Source: Mesodorylaimus sp. YZB2_4 (taxonomy: Eukaryota > Nematoda > Enoplea > Dorylaimida > Dorylaimidae). From it: a DNA stretch of 64,000 nucleotides. Every line of letters starts with the position of its first letter. The first letter of the stretch is position 1. A program made the translations under genes and the position numbers. This document shows positions 11,901 through 24,400 of the stretch, piece by piece. Location: the NCBI GenBank assembly GCA_030248295.1, contig JASANH010001438.1:524269-588268 (forward strand). Direction: 5' to 3'. The notes under the pieces are model-generated. The model was not told where the DNA came from. It searched no databases and saw only the letters and a list, made by a program, of their open reading frames with translations.

Positions 11901-12779
11901 TTGGCGTTGAATCCGAACGACATCGTGATATTGAGATGAGCGTCGAGGACCCCGGAGGCCACCACAGTTCCATCGGCATCCACGAGTTCGAGCTCGTCGT
12001 TTGGCTTCGCATTGTATACTTTGAACGTGATCCCGACCTTTCCCTCGTTTGGAATCAGGCTCACCTTTTCGTTGTTCTCGTCGAAAAACTCGGACTTCAC
12101 GATCATGGAATCTAAGAAATCGATGCGAATTCGTAGCGCTCAAATGATATAACGAGTAAATTTTTTTACCTAGCGCTGGGTCGACGAATCGTGCGGTCAC
12201 GGAGACGACGAAGATCGACAGCAGAATGGCCGCGAACACCACACCCATCGCAGATGGCGCTCTGTTCCTGCTGACTTTCTTCACCCGTCGAATTTGCATC
12301 CATCTTTTTGGTTTTCGCTTTTTCATCCCGACCATCTTCCGAGCACCGATCCAAGCCAGCCTCGCCACCTTGCGCGTTCCCAACGCCGCCAGTTCACCAG
12401 CGATGATCAGAAAAGACTTCGCGCCGATCTCGTCGATGGTCGTCATGGCGATCTTGAACAAGGCCACGGCGATCCACGCATCGCTCCACACCCAGCTCGC
12501 CACCACCACTGACACCATGTCGAAGATAGGCTTCGCTTTCATCCACTGTTCCCCCAGCATGTCTCGCCCTCCATCGACCACGACCATCATCGCCAGCCAC
12601 AGCACGCTCATGAGAGCCACTGCCACGTTCCACCCGAACACAGCGATCGCCGGCGCCATGTCGGCCAACACACCGATCAGGCACCACACCATCACCATCT
12701 CCGTGCTCGCCGCCACCCACAAGCCGTTGAGGACACCCAGCAGCTTCGCCCACTCCACCTTGGTCCTTCGACCCACCAT
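8987..12779 (-). CDS. multi-pass / type I membrane protein of unknown family
   Basis: I do not recognise this protein. Twelve exons with fully consistent phases: 12779-12170, 12111-11818, 11724-11491, 11440-11117, 11062-10941, 10887-10752, 10695-10615, 10553-10428, 10368-9962, 9903-9691, 9638-9254, 9198-8987, giving 1,047 residues. Order: several hydrophobic N-terminal helices (for example VAVALMSVLWLAMMVVV and WIAVALFKIAMTTI); a basic loop (KKRKPKRWMQ); a further helix (VVFAAILLSIFVVSV); an extracellular beta-type region; a cluster of eight cysteines in exon 3 (from NGCKRGQFCFAT to QKCEKDK); more beta-rich sequence; an acidic linker; one strong helix (LTIVIIVICVLALIVVLIVV); then about 450 cytosolic residues ending in a Ser/Lys-rich tail. 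An in-frame ATG at 12944 would add 55 residues. The ATG at 12248, before the last N-terminal helix, is another possible start. It lies close behind DCAF1 on the same strand. Confidence 0.8.
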
Positions 12780-13049
12780 TCCCACCGATTTCGATTTGAT
12801 CGAGCAAGTTGTTTTCCAATGAAGCTTTCGCAACGCAGATTTGAGGAGATGCACTCGAGCAGACTGAACAACGCGACGATTCGCACACAGAACGAGCGAA
12901 CAGAAGGACCCGACCAGCTCCGCCCCCACTTTACACTGCAACACGGGACTTTACACTTTGCGAGAGTTGGCCCCTGCATCGCGGTCATGAATTTTGTTTT
13001 CACAAACAAACAACTCATTGAACTAATCATAATTCATTGTCTTCACAAA

Positions 13050-16000
13050 TCACCTCAAATTCAATAAAGCACTCAAGGCGTCCTCATCTGAATCAAATTC
13101 CGAACTGTATCCTGGCTGATAGGTCCTGTCCAAACCAGCCGCATCGTCCCCTCCACTTCGATCATCGGTGTCGGATTCCGTAGTCCATGACGAGTCCGAG
13201 CCACTACCTGACTCCTCGTTATCACCTCCACTGCCGCTATTTTCCGCACCGTTCGCTCCCTCCTCTCGAAGCCCTCCGTGATCGCTGACACTTTCTGCAT
13301 CTTCGTCCACAAACTGAGCCTCGAGAGGATCATCTTCTGACACATCATCCTCGTCGTCGTCGTCGCCATTGTTCTCGTCCTCTGCTTCATCTTCCTGAAA
13401 AATAACACATTGCTTGGGATCATACGACCCTGCACTGCCTTCTGCTTACCTGTTCATCTTGTTCTTCCAAATCGCGTTGTTTTCCAATTTCGTATAATCG
13501 GCAAACATTCTCCTCCAAGCTAAGCAAATCATCCACACTTCCTTGATTCTACAAAAATACGGTCAGCTTAATCTGCTCCAGAAGTGAACAAGCTGGGAGT
13601 ATCCTACCTCGATAATAGCCACGTAATTATCCGATCGATCGACGCACAAATCGAAAATATTTTTCTTGATATCAATGGTGGCTAGTACGAAAACGGTCAA
13701 TTAGAACATTCGGCTGGCTAGATTCAAAAATTCACACATAATATCAGTATCTAAGAGTACTTCGAGCCCATTAATCAACTATCACTACCCAACTCCCGCT
13801 ACCCGAGTACTTACCAATCAGCGTGTAGTCACTCGCATCAAATGTCCTAAACGACGAGCCGAATGGACTTCGCACCCGGCTTTCTTCCAAATCGTCATCC
13901 TCATTGAACTGATGCACCGCTACAAAACTAGACGATTTAGGACTCGCTCTAAAATCAGTAAGTAACCATCAGCTCACCCCCAAAAATGATATCCCCGGTG
14001 CTATTGAAGACGACCTTGCACTGATCCAATGCTGGCACAGTATGTAACAGATTGAATTTCCTGATATCCCACTACAATATCGACGATTAAGTTGGGCTGT
14101 GCAAGACAAATACAAATACAAATCAGCTTACCACTTCCGTATTGATGATTACTTCGAGCCCCCGAGGATGGAATAAACCAGAAATATGCGGATTCAACTT
14201 ATCAAACTTGTGAATGACACTCTTGCTTCGAACATCCCACAGCAGTCCATCCGACAACACCATATCGTCCGTAGGATGAAAGGTGGCCCTATTTCGGCTG
14301 TAATGGTTCGATAAATCAGGATCCGACAGCGTCATGATGCATCGAGCTGTTGTGACATCATAGATCTGAAATACGAACGGATGTCTCCCGCTCCCATAGT
14401 GGGATTCTGGGCTTCCCAAACTTACATTCGCTTCCTCTCCACGTGTACCAACTATTCGATCCTGAGGACAATTACTGAACTCCACGAAATAGTCGTCGTC
14501 GAATTTATGCCTAAAAAGAATACTCATGTACTAGATTCCCAGCCGCCTCTCATCGCTCATCGAGGAGAGGCCTTAAAAATCATGGATAGAAGCACTCGAA
14601 TCTCGATAGTAGGCCCCTCAGACCATCATAGTGCCCTTGCACAGCATGCATCCTCGATTGACCAGTCTGTCAAAATCCCGCTAGCAAGCTCCATTGGGGA
14701 AACTTGATCCTCCCCTGCAGCGATCCGATCACAAAGGACGACTTACATAGGCTCTAACACGTCTCCAACTCTCCAAATCGCCGAATAGGGTTTTACAAAG
14801 GCGGACGAAGTTAGCAGTAATTGGCCATCCTAAAAACCAGCAATCACAACTGACGATTGACAAAAAAAGTCACAAAATCGCACCTTCGATTGTTCGATTC
14901 CTGTCAAAGCGGAAGAATGACATGGCAATGTCGACTCTTCGGAACCCGTGGCTACGTTGTACCACTTAACATCACCGGCGTACGTTCCCAAAAGAAGGAA
15001 CTGTTCATCCACCTAAATCACGCCAGTGCACGTAAAACCTCATCAAAGCATGATTTGGCTGATACCACCTACACTAAACGTGCAACACGTGAACGTCTCC
15101 TCGTTCTCTTGATCCTTGTACAAACGCAGCGGTTTGAATCGACTAAATATATGCCGTAAATCACATCGCACACCGTCGTACCCTCCGGCTGGCGGAAATA
15201 CCTGAAATTAATCAGCCCAATCAGAAAAGTTTCGCAAAATTCAAGAAAGCCAAAGGTACACTACTCACCGTACGCTGATAAAACCTTCTGGTAAAGTTGT
15301 AAGCCGCACTGCGAGCAAGTTTCGGTTCAGGGCATTGATGAGGACTAAAATAAATGACACTTACAAGTCGAACACACCCATTTTCAAGCTACGACTTACT
15401 AAAACGCTGAGAACGGTGGGCAGGTGACGACTGGATTCTTGCACAAGGCATGCTGCTTCCTGAAGTACTCCGTGACAATAGCATCCAAGGTCAATTGACC
15501 AGCCGCTGGTTTATCTGGTTGCTGCTTTCTTCCAGGCGTCGCAAATGGCGTCAAGAACGTTGACTTATCTTTTCTCAACGATGCATTACTAAGAGAACCA
15601 CTAGAACGGAACTTTTGCCCCGAAGCTGTTGAAATACTGTATCGATCTCCGTCCAATCTGATTCTGCGAATTGGGGTCAAATATCCATTGTTTCCCATCT
15701 TGCCAGTCAAATAGGACGTAATGCCACCGATCATTTGCGTACCATGTGGCAGAACATTAGCAGCTCGGTTACGGGTTAACGTCAAAGTCCCTGAGTTCGA
15801 TGGCAAAATATCTCCATTCAGAATGCCCTATAAAAATAAACCATGCGAACCAGTCGACCAAAATCAAACCCACTTACGCTTGGCGTACACGGTTGATTGG
15901 TCAAAGGCAAATCGGCTTCCTGTTGCAAAGCCGTCGCTGCTTTATCCAGACCTAAAAACAAAGTTGATATCCAGGCAGCCATAACACATGACGAAACTAC

Positions 16001-19000
16001 CCTTACCCTTCGACATCAGATGTTTGTGAATCAACTGCAACAATTCCTTTTCATTATACGTAATCTTCGTCTGAGCCACGATGCTCGCCTACAAAACGCA
16101 TCTGATGTGTTATTATGCCAGAAGGAAAAATGTATACCACATACCTTATGTAATCTCTCGTGGCTCAAATCCTTGAAATCCGTGATCGGCCGTCCAGTCA
16201 CACGTTCGATAATGCTTCGAGCGTACTCATTGAACTTAACGTGCTCAGCACGCTTGTCTTGAAGAACAGGTTCCCGCATGAGCACTAAACAAGAATTATT
16301 GATCACTCTGATATCTTAAAAGAAAGTACACTGTTTCAGCTTACTATGCAGTTGACTACTGCTAATCAAAGGCATCTTTCCAACAATTTGTTTCACGATA
16401 TCCGAACGCACTAAGCCATCCAACGCCTGTAATGAAAGCCCAACAAAGTTATCAAAGAAAAACTATATTTAGTGCATCTTTACCTTGCATGCTAAAGCTC
16501 TAATAGCATCCGCTTCCGAAATTGGTGTTTTCGTGAACAACAAATTCCGCAAGACCTAGAAAATCCAGGATCTCATTTCAGAACCAGAATTAGTAACTGC
16601 TATAACAAACTATGAACTCACCATGATGCCATTGTTCGCCCTTACGCAATCCCACATTTTCTGCAGCACGTCACCCGCTGTCAGACTCGTTGGTTTCTTG
16701 TTTCCGTTTGGAAAACGTCCAACAGCTGCTCCGCCAAACTTAAAATAAGAAATTGATTAAAAATCAATAGAAAAATCGCGGGAACAATCGACTTACTCTA
16801 GTCAGCGGAGAGCATACGCAATTGATCATGACATTCAGTGCCGCTTTCTGCACTTCAGCATCGCTTACCAGTTCCCCATCGCAAAGTCCAACCAGAACAC
16901 TAAAAAGTAAAGCATAAACCATTTCGAGATGATGACACATCAAACTCACCTCATCGCCGTCACCAAACCATTATCCGAATTTTTAATCGGTTCGCAAAAG
17001 TCCAATTGCACCCGCGGCATTACTGAGCATATCCAAAGCACATCGAGCGCGTTACAGATTATTTCGTTTCTAAACGAGAAAAAGGTTTTTTGATCAGCAA
17101 CCTTTTCTTAGTTCAAATTTTTACCTCCCAGCGAAATTCCACTCCGAGCACAGCCATGCGATTCGTAACAGAATCGCTATTCCTCCTAATTTTCGTAATT
17201 CTTCGACCGGTTTCCAACTAGCATGCATGGGCAGATATTCCAAGAGCAAGTCAACACAAGCCGCTATACTTGCTGAATCGAGTTTCATGGGCTAATTGAG
17301 AAAATAAAACATATTTCAACTTGCATTATTAATCAAAACAACCTACCTTTGTCGGATGCGACGAAACGGGTACGGCAGGAATGATCAGTTGTTGTTGCTG
17401 CTGCAGCGCCCTTGCATGTGTTCTTTTAAGTTGTTCTACTTTCAGATACAGATTGGATTCGAAATACCTGAAACAGCGCCCCAGATAAGTAACGAGTCGT
17501 AAGAACCAAACGGCGGACATACTTTCGTAGAGCAAAACAAACGTGTCGTACTGCTTGACGACTTGTAAACAACTGGTCATCCGACATTGTTGAGGGCTGT
17601 TCTTCTGATTGCAAAATGCTGAGTGTAGAAATCTAAAACGCAAGGGATATGGTACAACATCGGTGATTGGGTATCCAACGTTGTGTAGACCCCTGTGGTA
17701 CAAACGGAAAAGTTATGGCAACAAACTTACGTAATTGTACAACTTCCGCAATCCATCTTTCTGATCGAACAAGTCCAAAATGACTCGAAACGGGAATCCA
17801 AATGTAAAAAACATGGTAGCATAACATCGACCAGATTCGTGGGAATGCTCAAGAAGCCATAAACCATATCTGAAAACCATTTCAAGCAGTAAATTCAAAA
17901 AACAAAATCAAAACTGAAAAAATTTGAAACATACTCCGCCATTTCTTCCAGAACATTCATTGGCAGCAGGCAAATCTTCTCCATGACGTCCTCTGTATAA
18001 GCCAAATAATAAAGGCAAAGCGATACACCCGTGGACGCAACCGAAGGCCGGTACACATTTAACAAGTGCTCAACACCCGAATTTCCAACGAATTCCAAAC
18101 CAAACTTTTTGTGACACAAAAGGGCAGCCAAATACTAAAAATAACCAAACCACGGGGATGTGTTTTAAATGAAGAGTCATCAAATTGATTTACTTACCCT
18201 CAAGGCATCAAAAGCGAGACGCACGTCTTTATTCTTGGTCAGATCGATATAATGAAATATCAGTTCAATCGCCTTGCCCTCGAATGCGTGGGGTAACATC
18301 TGAAAGAGTAAAGTAAAGGGTATACAAAACACAAGTAAACTAATCCGACGAACGTACCTCCTGGTACTCCCCAGTTGGCGTCAAATATTGCAGTATCAAC
18401 CGTTGTTTCATGGCAGTTGTCAATGGATACATGCAATGCCGTCCGATAACGTACGGTTCTAATTCGGCCCAGCTGCTATTACTTAGATCCCCTTGACGAT
18501 CGATTCGACTTCTCCGAGGTGGACTGCGTACTTCATCGATCAATTCGGATACTCGGATTGACGGTGCCACTTTTGGTACTGTGCTTGGTCCATTTACCAG
18601 ATCAGGTTCGTCCAAATTCTGCTTCTTTGCAGGACTAACCGACTCGTCATTTCCAACTTCTTCCGAATCTGACGCTTTCCTTTTTCGACGTAAGCTGTAA
18701 CGTTGCTCCCCTTCTCCATGAGACGTACCTGCTCCAGGTATGTTCAAATGGCTGAAATCGATGAGTATTTTAGGTTTATTCGAATCCTTTCCATTCGGCG
18801 AAATGACTTCGACACTTCGTCGAGCTAACCCAGGAGTCGCTTTTTCCGTCGTAATGCCACCGATACTACTTGGCCTTCTTCCAATAATTGGGAGCGTGCT
18901 ACCCGAAGCCACTTCGGCGTCAGCCTCTTCTCTCAATTGTTGTAATCGCCGCAGCATCACGGGAACAAGTGCGCTGTTCTGTTCTCGATAATTCGCACCA

Positions 19001-20154
19001 ATATCCTGCACTTCCAATGCGGCAGCCAGCAACCCAGTCGCGTACGATCGTAAAGGATCACCAGCGTTTTCGGCCCATCGAAATAACTGCGGCACCAAAT
19101 CCTCCTAAAATACGAACGAAATGGCATTTAAGAAAGCAAAAGAAATAAAATCTGACGTACCGTCTCTTGAAAAACAAAAGCCACGTCCAAACCCGGAATA
19201 ATGTTGAGCAAAAATCTCGCGGCGACTGTATTCAAAGGCTCGTTATTGTGCGCCATCAAATAGCTGACCACGAGCTGAAAATTCACATTTTGCTTCGTTT
19301 ATCATCGAAAGGAAACAGGTACTGCCTCACCTTCGTCAAAAACTCTTCATTTTTCAAAATAACCTTCAACAATTGTCCTAATCCGCAACTTGGATCGGCA
19401 CGACCAGGATGACGGTCATCAAATGGATCTGGATCTGATTTTAAATAACGTTCTGTCTCCTCTTCCACCATCTCGGCCAGCCTACATGAAAAAGTTGGGG
19501 AATAACGTACGTGCAGTGTAACAGTTTCCGAGTGTGGTTGCTTGACATTTAAAATATGACCAAATCAATGCCACGAAAAAACGCCTTTTTCTATAGCAGA
19601 TGCGGCCGACCTCATCTTTCCACATGTGCATTGTATAGGCCCTAGTCCATCAAATCACACGATGCCAGGTTTAGCCCCCCCCCTGTTTACAGGATTGATA
19701 CAGGAGCGAAAAGACCTCGTTTTTCCAGGAGTCCTAGACAAAAGCTCGATTTTTCCCGATCATCTTCACGCTCCCTCACGCCTAATAAACCGACTTCAAC
19801 TAATTTACTACCTTCCAGCATGATCAACTTGTACAAAGATAAACCTGGTGATTGGAAACTTTAAACCTCAAAATGCAACCGCTCGAAGTTTTCCCCGATT
19901 TTGGTTCCAAAGTTTCCGTTTTCCCTGATTTCCCAGACCCTTCGCTTTTCGGATTCGCTGACTTTACAAGGTTTTCCGAGTTTTTAACCCCGTATGACAA
20001 CTGGTTTTAGCAAACTCTGCATGATATACTGTACCTACCTGGTCAGTGTTGGAATCGGATCATATCCTTCGTTTCGCCGTTCGGCACCCCAAACATCCAA
20101 AATTGCGGAAACTTCTTGCGCAGCACTATTGGGCTGATCTCTTGGCGAAGTCAT
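13050..20154 (-). CDS. DCAF1: DDB1- and CUL4-associated factor 1 (VprBP)
   Basis: Substrate receptor of the CUL4-DDB1 ubiquitin ligase, nuclear. Thirty exons with consistent phases: 20154-20039, 19481-19331, 19274-19161, 19104-18358, 18299-18198, 18134-17935, 17869-17731, 17632-17523, 17467-17347, 17291-17125, 17069-16950, 16899-16797, 16738-16622, 16555-16484, 16426-16345, 16284-16145, 16088-16007, 15951-15878, 15827-15400, 15344-15269, 15201-15073, 15012-14884, 14829-14747, 14510-14426, 14365-14132, 14071-13978, 13919-13815, 13681-13608, 13548-13450, 13394-13050; 1,545 residues, near the human length. Seen: armadillo-like region ([29 protein letters not shown]), LisH motif ([18 protein letters not shown]), WD40 region with both DDB1-binding WDxR boxes (LLWDVRS, WDIRKF), and an acidic C-terminal tail. 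Residues 150-330 form a divergent low-complexity insert. Confidence 0.97.
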
Positions 20155-20517
20155 TTTGACTTTATTACATTACTGTTTGCAAGAAAACAAGAAAAACACA
20201 AATGTGCCGAAGCAATTTCTGAAAAAAATGTTGGCGCCTCTTTTTTCTAGATAGTTCTGTTGATTGGGAGGCAAGTAAAATCTTTGAATGGACCCACGGA
20301 ATGGAACCCAGCCAAACGACTGCTACTCTCTACTTAAGCGATGTGCGCACCGCGAATGCTCTCACTTGTTATAAGCAGAAACGAAACTCGAAAACTTTTG
20401 GCGGTAATAGCAGACAGTCCTATTACGCAACTGTATGAGAAATCAAGACATTTTTTGTCGAATTTTCCGAATCCTTGGTTTTGATAATGCAATTTTGAAT
20501 GAGTAATTATTTACCTA
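20155..20517. promoter_or_regulatory. bidirectional promoter region (DCAF1 / DPH3)
   Basis: 363 bp lie between the divergent start codons, with no intervening gene. Shared control is inferred from the arrangement only. Confidence 0.45.
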
Positions 20518-20754
20518 ATGTCTGTTTTTCATGACGAAGTCGAAATTGAAGATTTCGAATACGACGAAGACTCGGAAACATATTTTTATCCTTGTCCGTG
20601 TGGTGATCGTTTTCAAATAACCAAAGAACAATTGGAATCTGGCGAAGACGTTGCTACTTGTCCCAGCTGTTCTCTTATCGTCAAGGTTATCTACGATCCT
20701 GACACGTTTCTAAAGACAGAAGTTGTGTCTTCCGCGCCATTGAAGTCGGAAGCG
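20518..20754 (+). CDS. DPH3: diphthamide biosynthesis protein 3 (CSL zinc finger); last exon not placed
   Basis: DPH3 (KTI11) is an iron-binding electron carrier for the Dph1-Dph2 radical enzyme in diphthamide synthesis on eEF2, and also serves Elongator. The exon encodes 79 residues beginning [20 protein letters not shown], with the CSL metal ligands CPCG and CPSCSL and the conserved [13 protein letters not shown] good 5' splice site (GTAAGG) follows at 20755. Human DPH3 is 82 residues, so only a few residues remain for a last exon I could not identify. If unspliced, the frame runs to a stop at 20847 with a hydrophobic, non-family tail. Confidence 0.93.
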
Positions 20755-21405
20755 GTAAGGGGGCTGATTTTCCTTTTTTGTATTGCTTTATCCAAATCGA
20801 CGGAAAGTCGCATAAACCAAAAAACAAACTGGCCTAGCCTGCTGTAAATTTGCCTTAGATTACTGAGTGGTATGGATCTTCGATGAAGTCCAGTCTGCTG
20901 CAAGCTTTTTTGTGTTTTCCCCATCACCAGGGGGGTGGCACTTCTCCCCGCTGAACTCGTTTTGTTTCTGGCAGATATGTGCTTTTTAGAAAGTCCCTTT
21001 CATGGTCAATCAAACAGGTTGTTACTGCTGATTCCCTTATCTCTTAGGGCATGCTAAAAGCGTATTTCTTTGACCTTTCGTTTCCAACTAATCAAAAATA
21101 GATGGCGCTACTTTCGTGGGACCAGAGAAGCACAGCTCGGTCTTGATTGATTCGTTTCTTTCCTACTTGCCAGTTGTCAGTTGGCGTTTTCTTCACCGGT
21201 TCGAGGCTAGCTAGCTTGTCAGCTGTGCAGTGGACATGCCTTTCGGACTATTTTATTTATGTTCTTGCGGGCAAAAGCGGTCATTAAGAGTTGGAATCGG
21301 GCCGAATACATCCATCTGTCACCTTTGCCATTCAACTGTATGAACTTACATGAACTATCCGAGAGCAATGTTATTAACGATAGCGGCTGGCAGTCCTTGA
21401 GTGAA

Positions 21406-24400
21406 ATGCTTGTTTTTGGATTTGTATTTGATTATCAGTCGACCACCTCTTTGAGATTGTCTCAAACTGTTTTCTACTCTATTACTCGTCAAGTTCACTT
21501 TTTCTTGACGTCCTGGCTATTCTTTACTATTGGAAACTGCGGATTAGGGTCTTTTGCGAAAGTTTTACCAGGAATTTATTGGAATTCCACAAATGAAATG
21601 TATGTCTTGGTGTGATGAGTGTTTGTCTTTGCTCCTCAGTCCTACTGTCAGTGAATGCGTGCTAAGTACCTGCGGATTGTGGAGCAAAAGTAGTCGTCTC
21701 TAGTGCAAATCTACGATAGCCTGCTTGTCCAGTTCTTTGGTCCGCATAAGCCGTTTTATCACAGCCTACATTATCAGTGATTTTCTGCACACTGACCCGC
21801 ATGGATGAGCGGTCATCGTGTCATCCTGAGGAGCCGTTGAAAAATATGCGATAGCAGGTTTGACGTGTATCTGGAATTCGAATCCTAGAAAGCAAATGCT
21901 GTTTCTTATCTCGATTTCGGAACCTACTCAAACACACGTCAATCATTGACTGCCAGACCTGTGCGCATAGCAACGGCATTTATGTCATCAGTTCGTCTCG
22001 ATATTATTTTACGATGAGTTGTGTCAGCTATGGTTCCTAATTTCATGAAGTCTGCGCGTTTTTTTCGGCGCTTGATTTAGGAACTACCTCCCGCAATTAC
22101 CTGACACGGGAAGGTGCTTCAGGGAGTTGGTGCCAAGCACTCGCCTAACTTTGTTCACATCCAGACGATAGTTTTTCTAAATTGAAGAATCGAAACAATT
22201 GTCAGAATTTCGTTTAGCTGACGCTAAGAGGCATTGATTGTTTGTGGCAGGAAGGTGCGCATAGCCGAGGCGAGGGAAGGAAGGACTAATCTGTGCTGGA
22301 GGAATGAGGAGAATGCAGGGATATTAGCTGTTTTTCTTAAAGCACCTTTAGGAAGGAGGGCGGAGATAGGTACAGTACTGTGTTTTATTGTGCCCTGCTG
22401 TAGATAGGGCTCAGACTCACTCAGAGAAGGGCCAGAAAATGACCCTAAATCAGCGATATTAGCAAACCACACACCACCTCTTCCTGCCTGCCTCATTAGA
22501 AACAGAAATACGCTAAAATCATTGGTATTCCTTATAGTACGTAGCATTGTGTGCATGCGGTCGTGTGTGTGTTAGAAATTTACTGGTTCTACCATTTCAG
22601 ATTTCGAATTGACAATACGGATCACATTTTCGTTGTGCAAATCGGTGACCGAGTGGATTTTATTTGTCCATATTTAAACCCTCGTTTGGCGTCTCCTGTA
22701 ACGGACGTCGAAGTATTCAAGATTTATAGCGTAAGCTGGTGGGCTTCCTGTGTAATACAAGGGAATGCATGGGGATGAGGGGTCCTTTAGTGGTGGTGAA
22801 TGCGAAGTATGTTGAGGAAGTTGGTACGCATATCAATCAAAGGCAGGAAATGCGATCTTAGCATAGCTAAGGAAAGAATGGCTGTTGCCATGATGAATAG
22901 TAATGACCCTTTAAGGTTTCGCAGTGGGCATATGATTATTGTGCTTTGACCAGTGATTCGGTTCTTGTGGGCGTGTGTAATCGACCGTTCCATCGAGCGC
23001 ACGTTACGGTCGTATTTCGTGAATATACACCGAAGCCTGGTGGAATCGAGTTCCGGCCAGGGAAGAGCTATTATTTTATTAGTAAGTGGTTTTTGGGGTT
23101 GCTTGAATGTGAAGATATGCATAGGGTTTTGAAAATTTCACAATGTCTGCCTTATTTGAAACCATTCCAGATTTATGGAGGCTTGCCTTGCTGGAAATGG
23201 CTGGGTATCAGTGGGACTGGACATGCATCAAGTGGGTAGCCTGCCTGAGACCAAGTAACGCAGCAGCAGAGCAGCCTCTGGTGAAAGGCTCTGTGTATCA
23301 TGTTCTGGACAAATGCACAACCGGCTTCATGATCTGTTGTGATACGGTTATCGTTGTAGGCACTTCGACGGGTCGACCTGGTGGGATGGACAGTGGACTC
23401 GGTGGACTGTGTTTATCAAAGAATATGAAGGTCAAGTTCGAGATTGAACCTGGTAAGATGGTGTGGGTGAGAAAACGGCAATAGGTCGGCCTGGCTCGAG
23501 TGAGCGACATATTGATGCAAGTAGAATCTGCGTAACACCTTCGTTGTCATCACAGTTCAAAGTAACGTCGTAAAGAGAGAAGGGTCAGAAGGGCCATCGC
23601 ACAGCCATCATCAGCCTGCAGGCAGAGTAAAAGTCACCAATCAGCGGGATATGTGGGTTTGGTGGAGAACACGTGATTGTAACCCTCGTGCCTGGTAGGC
23701 CATGGCGAGCGGGAAATCGATTCCCCGTGGCTGGGGAACTTCAACCTGCCGGGGTGATGTTTCAGCAGTAGGTATAGTCGCAAGACTTGCAGTACCTGCT
23801 CCAGCCAGAGTTTTGTCCCGCCGACTTCGGTCGGCCTACAACCTCCCTCCCACGCTTGCCAGGCTTTGTTACAGCTCTTATTACCGAAGGAGCTCTCGCA
23901 ACACCCTAGAAACACAGACGAGGCAACTAGGCCGTCTAACCTGATCATTGGCGGAAACGTCATCTGTCCTCTGTGTCGGGGCTTAGCTGCGGGTCCATCT
24001 GGGAAGTTGTTTTCCAGGCGAGTCTCTACTTCGTCGAGCTATCTGAATGATTTTGTGTCTTTGAGCTGCGTGCTGCGCTGACTTGTGGTCTCAGAGAAAC
24101 CAGTGCTGTCCGCAGTGATAGGATCCTTCGCGTTGCTGCATTTCCAATCACATAGATGTAACGCGAAGGATCCTATCACTGCGGACAGCAGGGATGGGAT
24201 GGGACGTTCTGTCAGCAGGGATGGGTCTCAACCAAGTGGATGCAATATCGCAGAAAGCAGGGTCAGATGTGAGGGCTTACAGGCCTGACCTCGGGATCGT
24301 TTTCTAGGATCGTCACTCAAGCAGGAAGCGGCATTTCCTAATTGGGCAGGCCAGGAGGACGAGCACGCGTCATCTAATATGGACGACAGAGCGGCATCGG

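Noticed and set aside
12226-12822. 198-residue plus-strand open frame
   Set aside because: Antisense shadow of exon 1 of the unknown membrane gene, whose codon use (GTG, CTG, ATC) and splice phases support the minus strand.
15181-15201. Alternative acceptor inside DCAF1 exon 21 (CGCCAG at about 15189)
   Set aside because: It would shift the reading frame; the upstream TTTCAG acceptor gives [19 protein letters not shown], matching the family.
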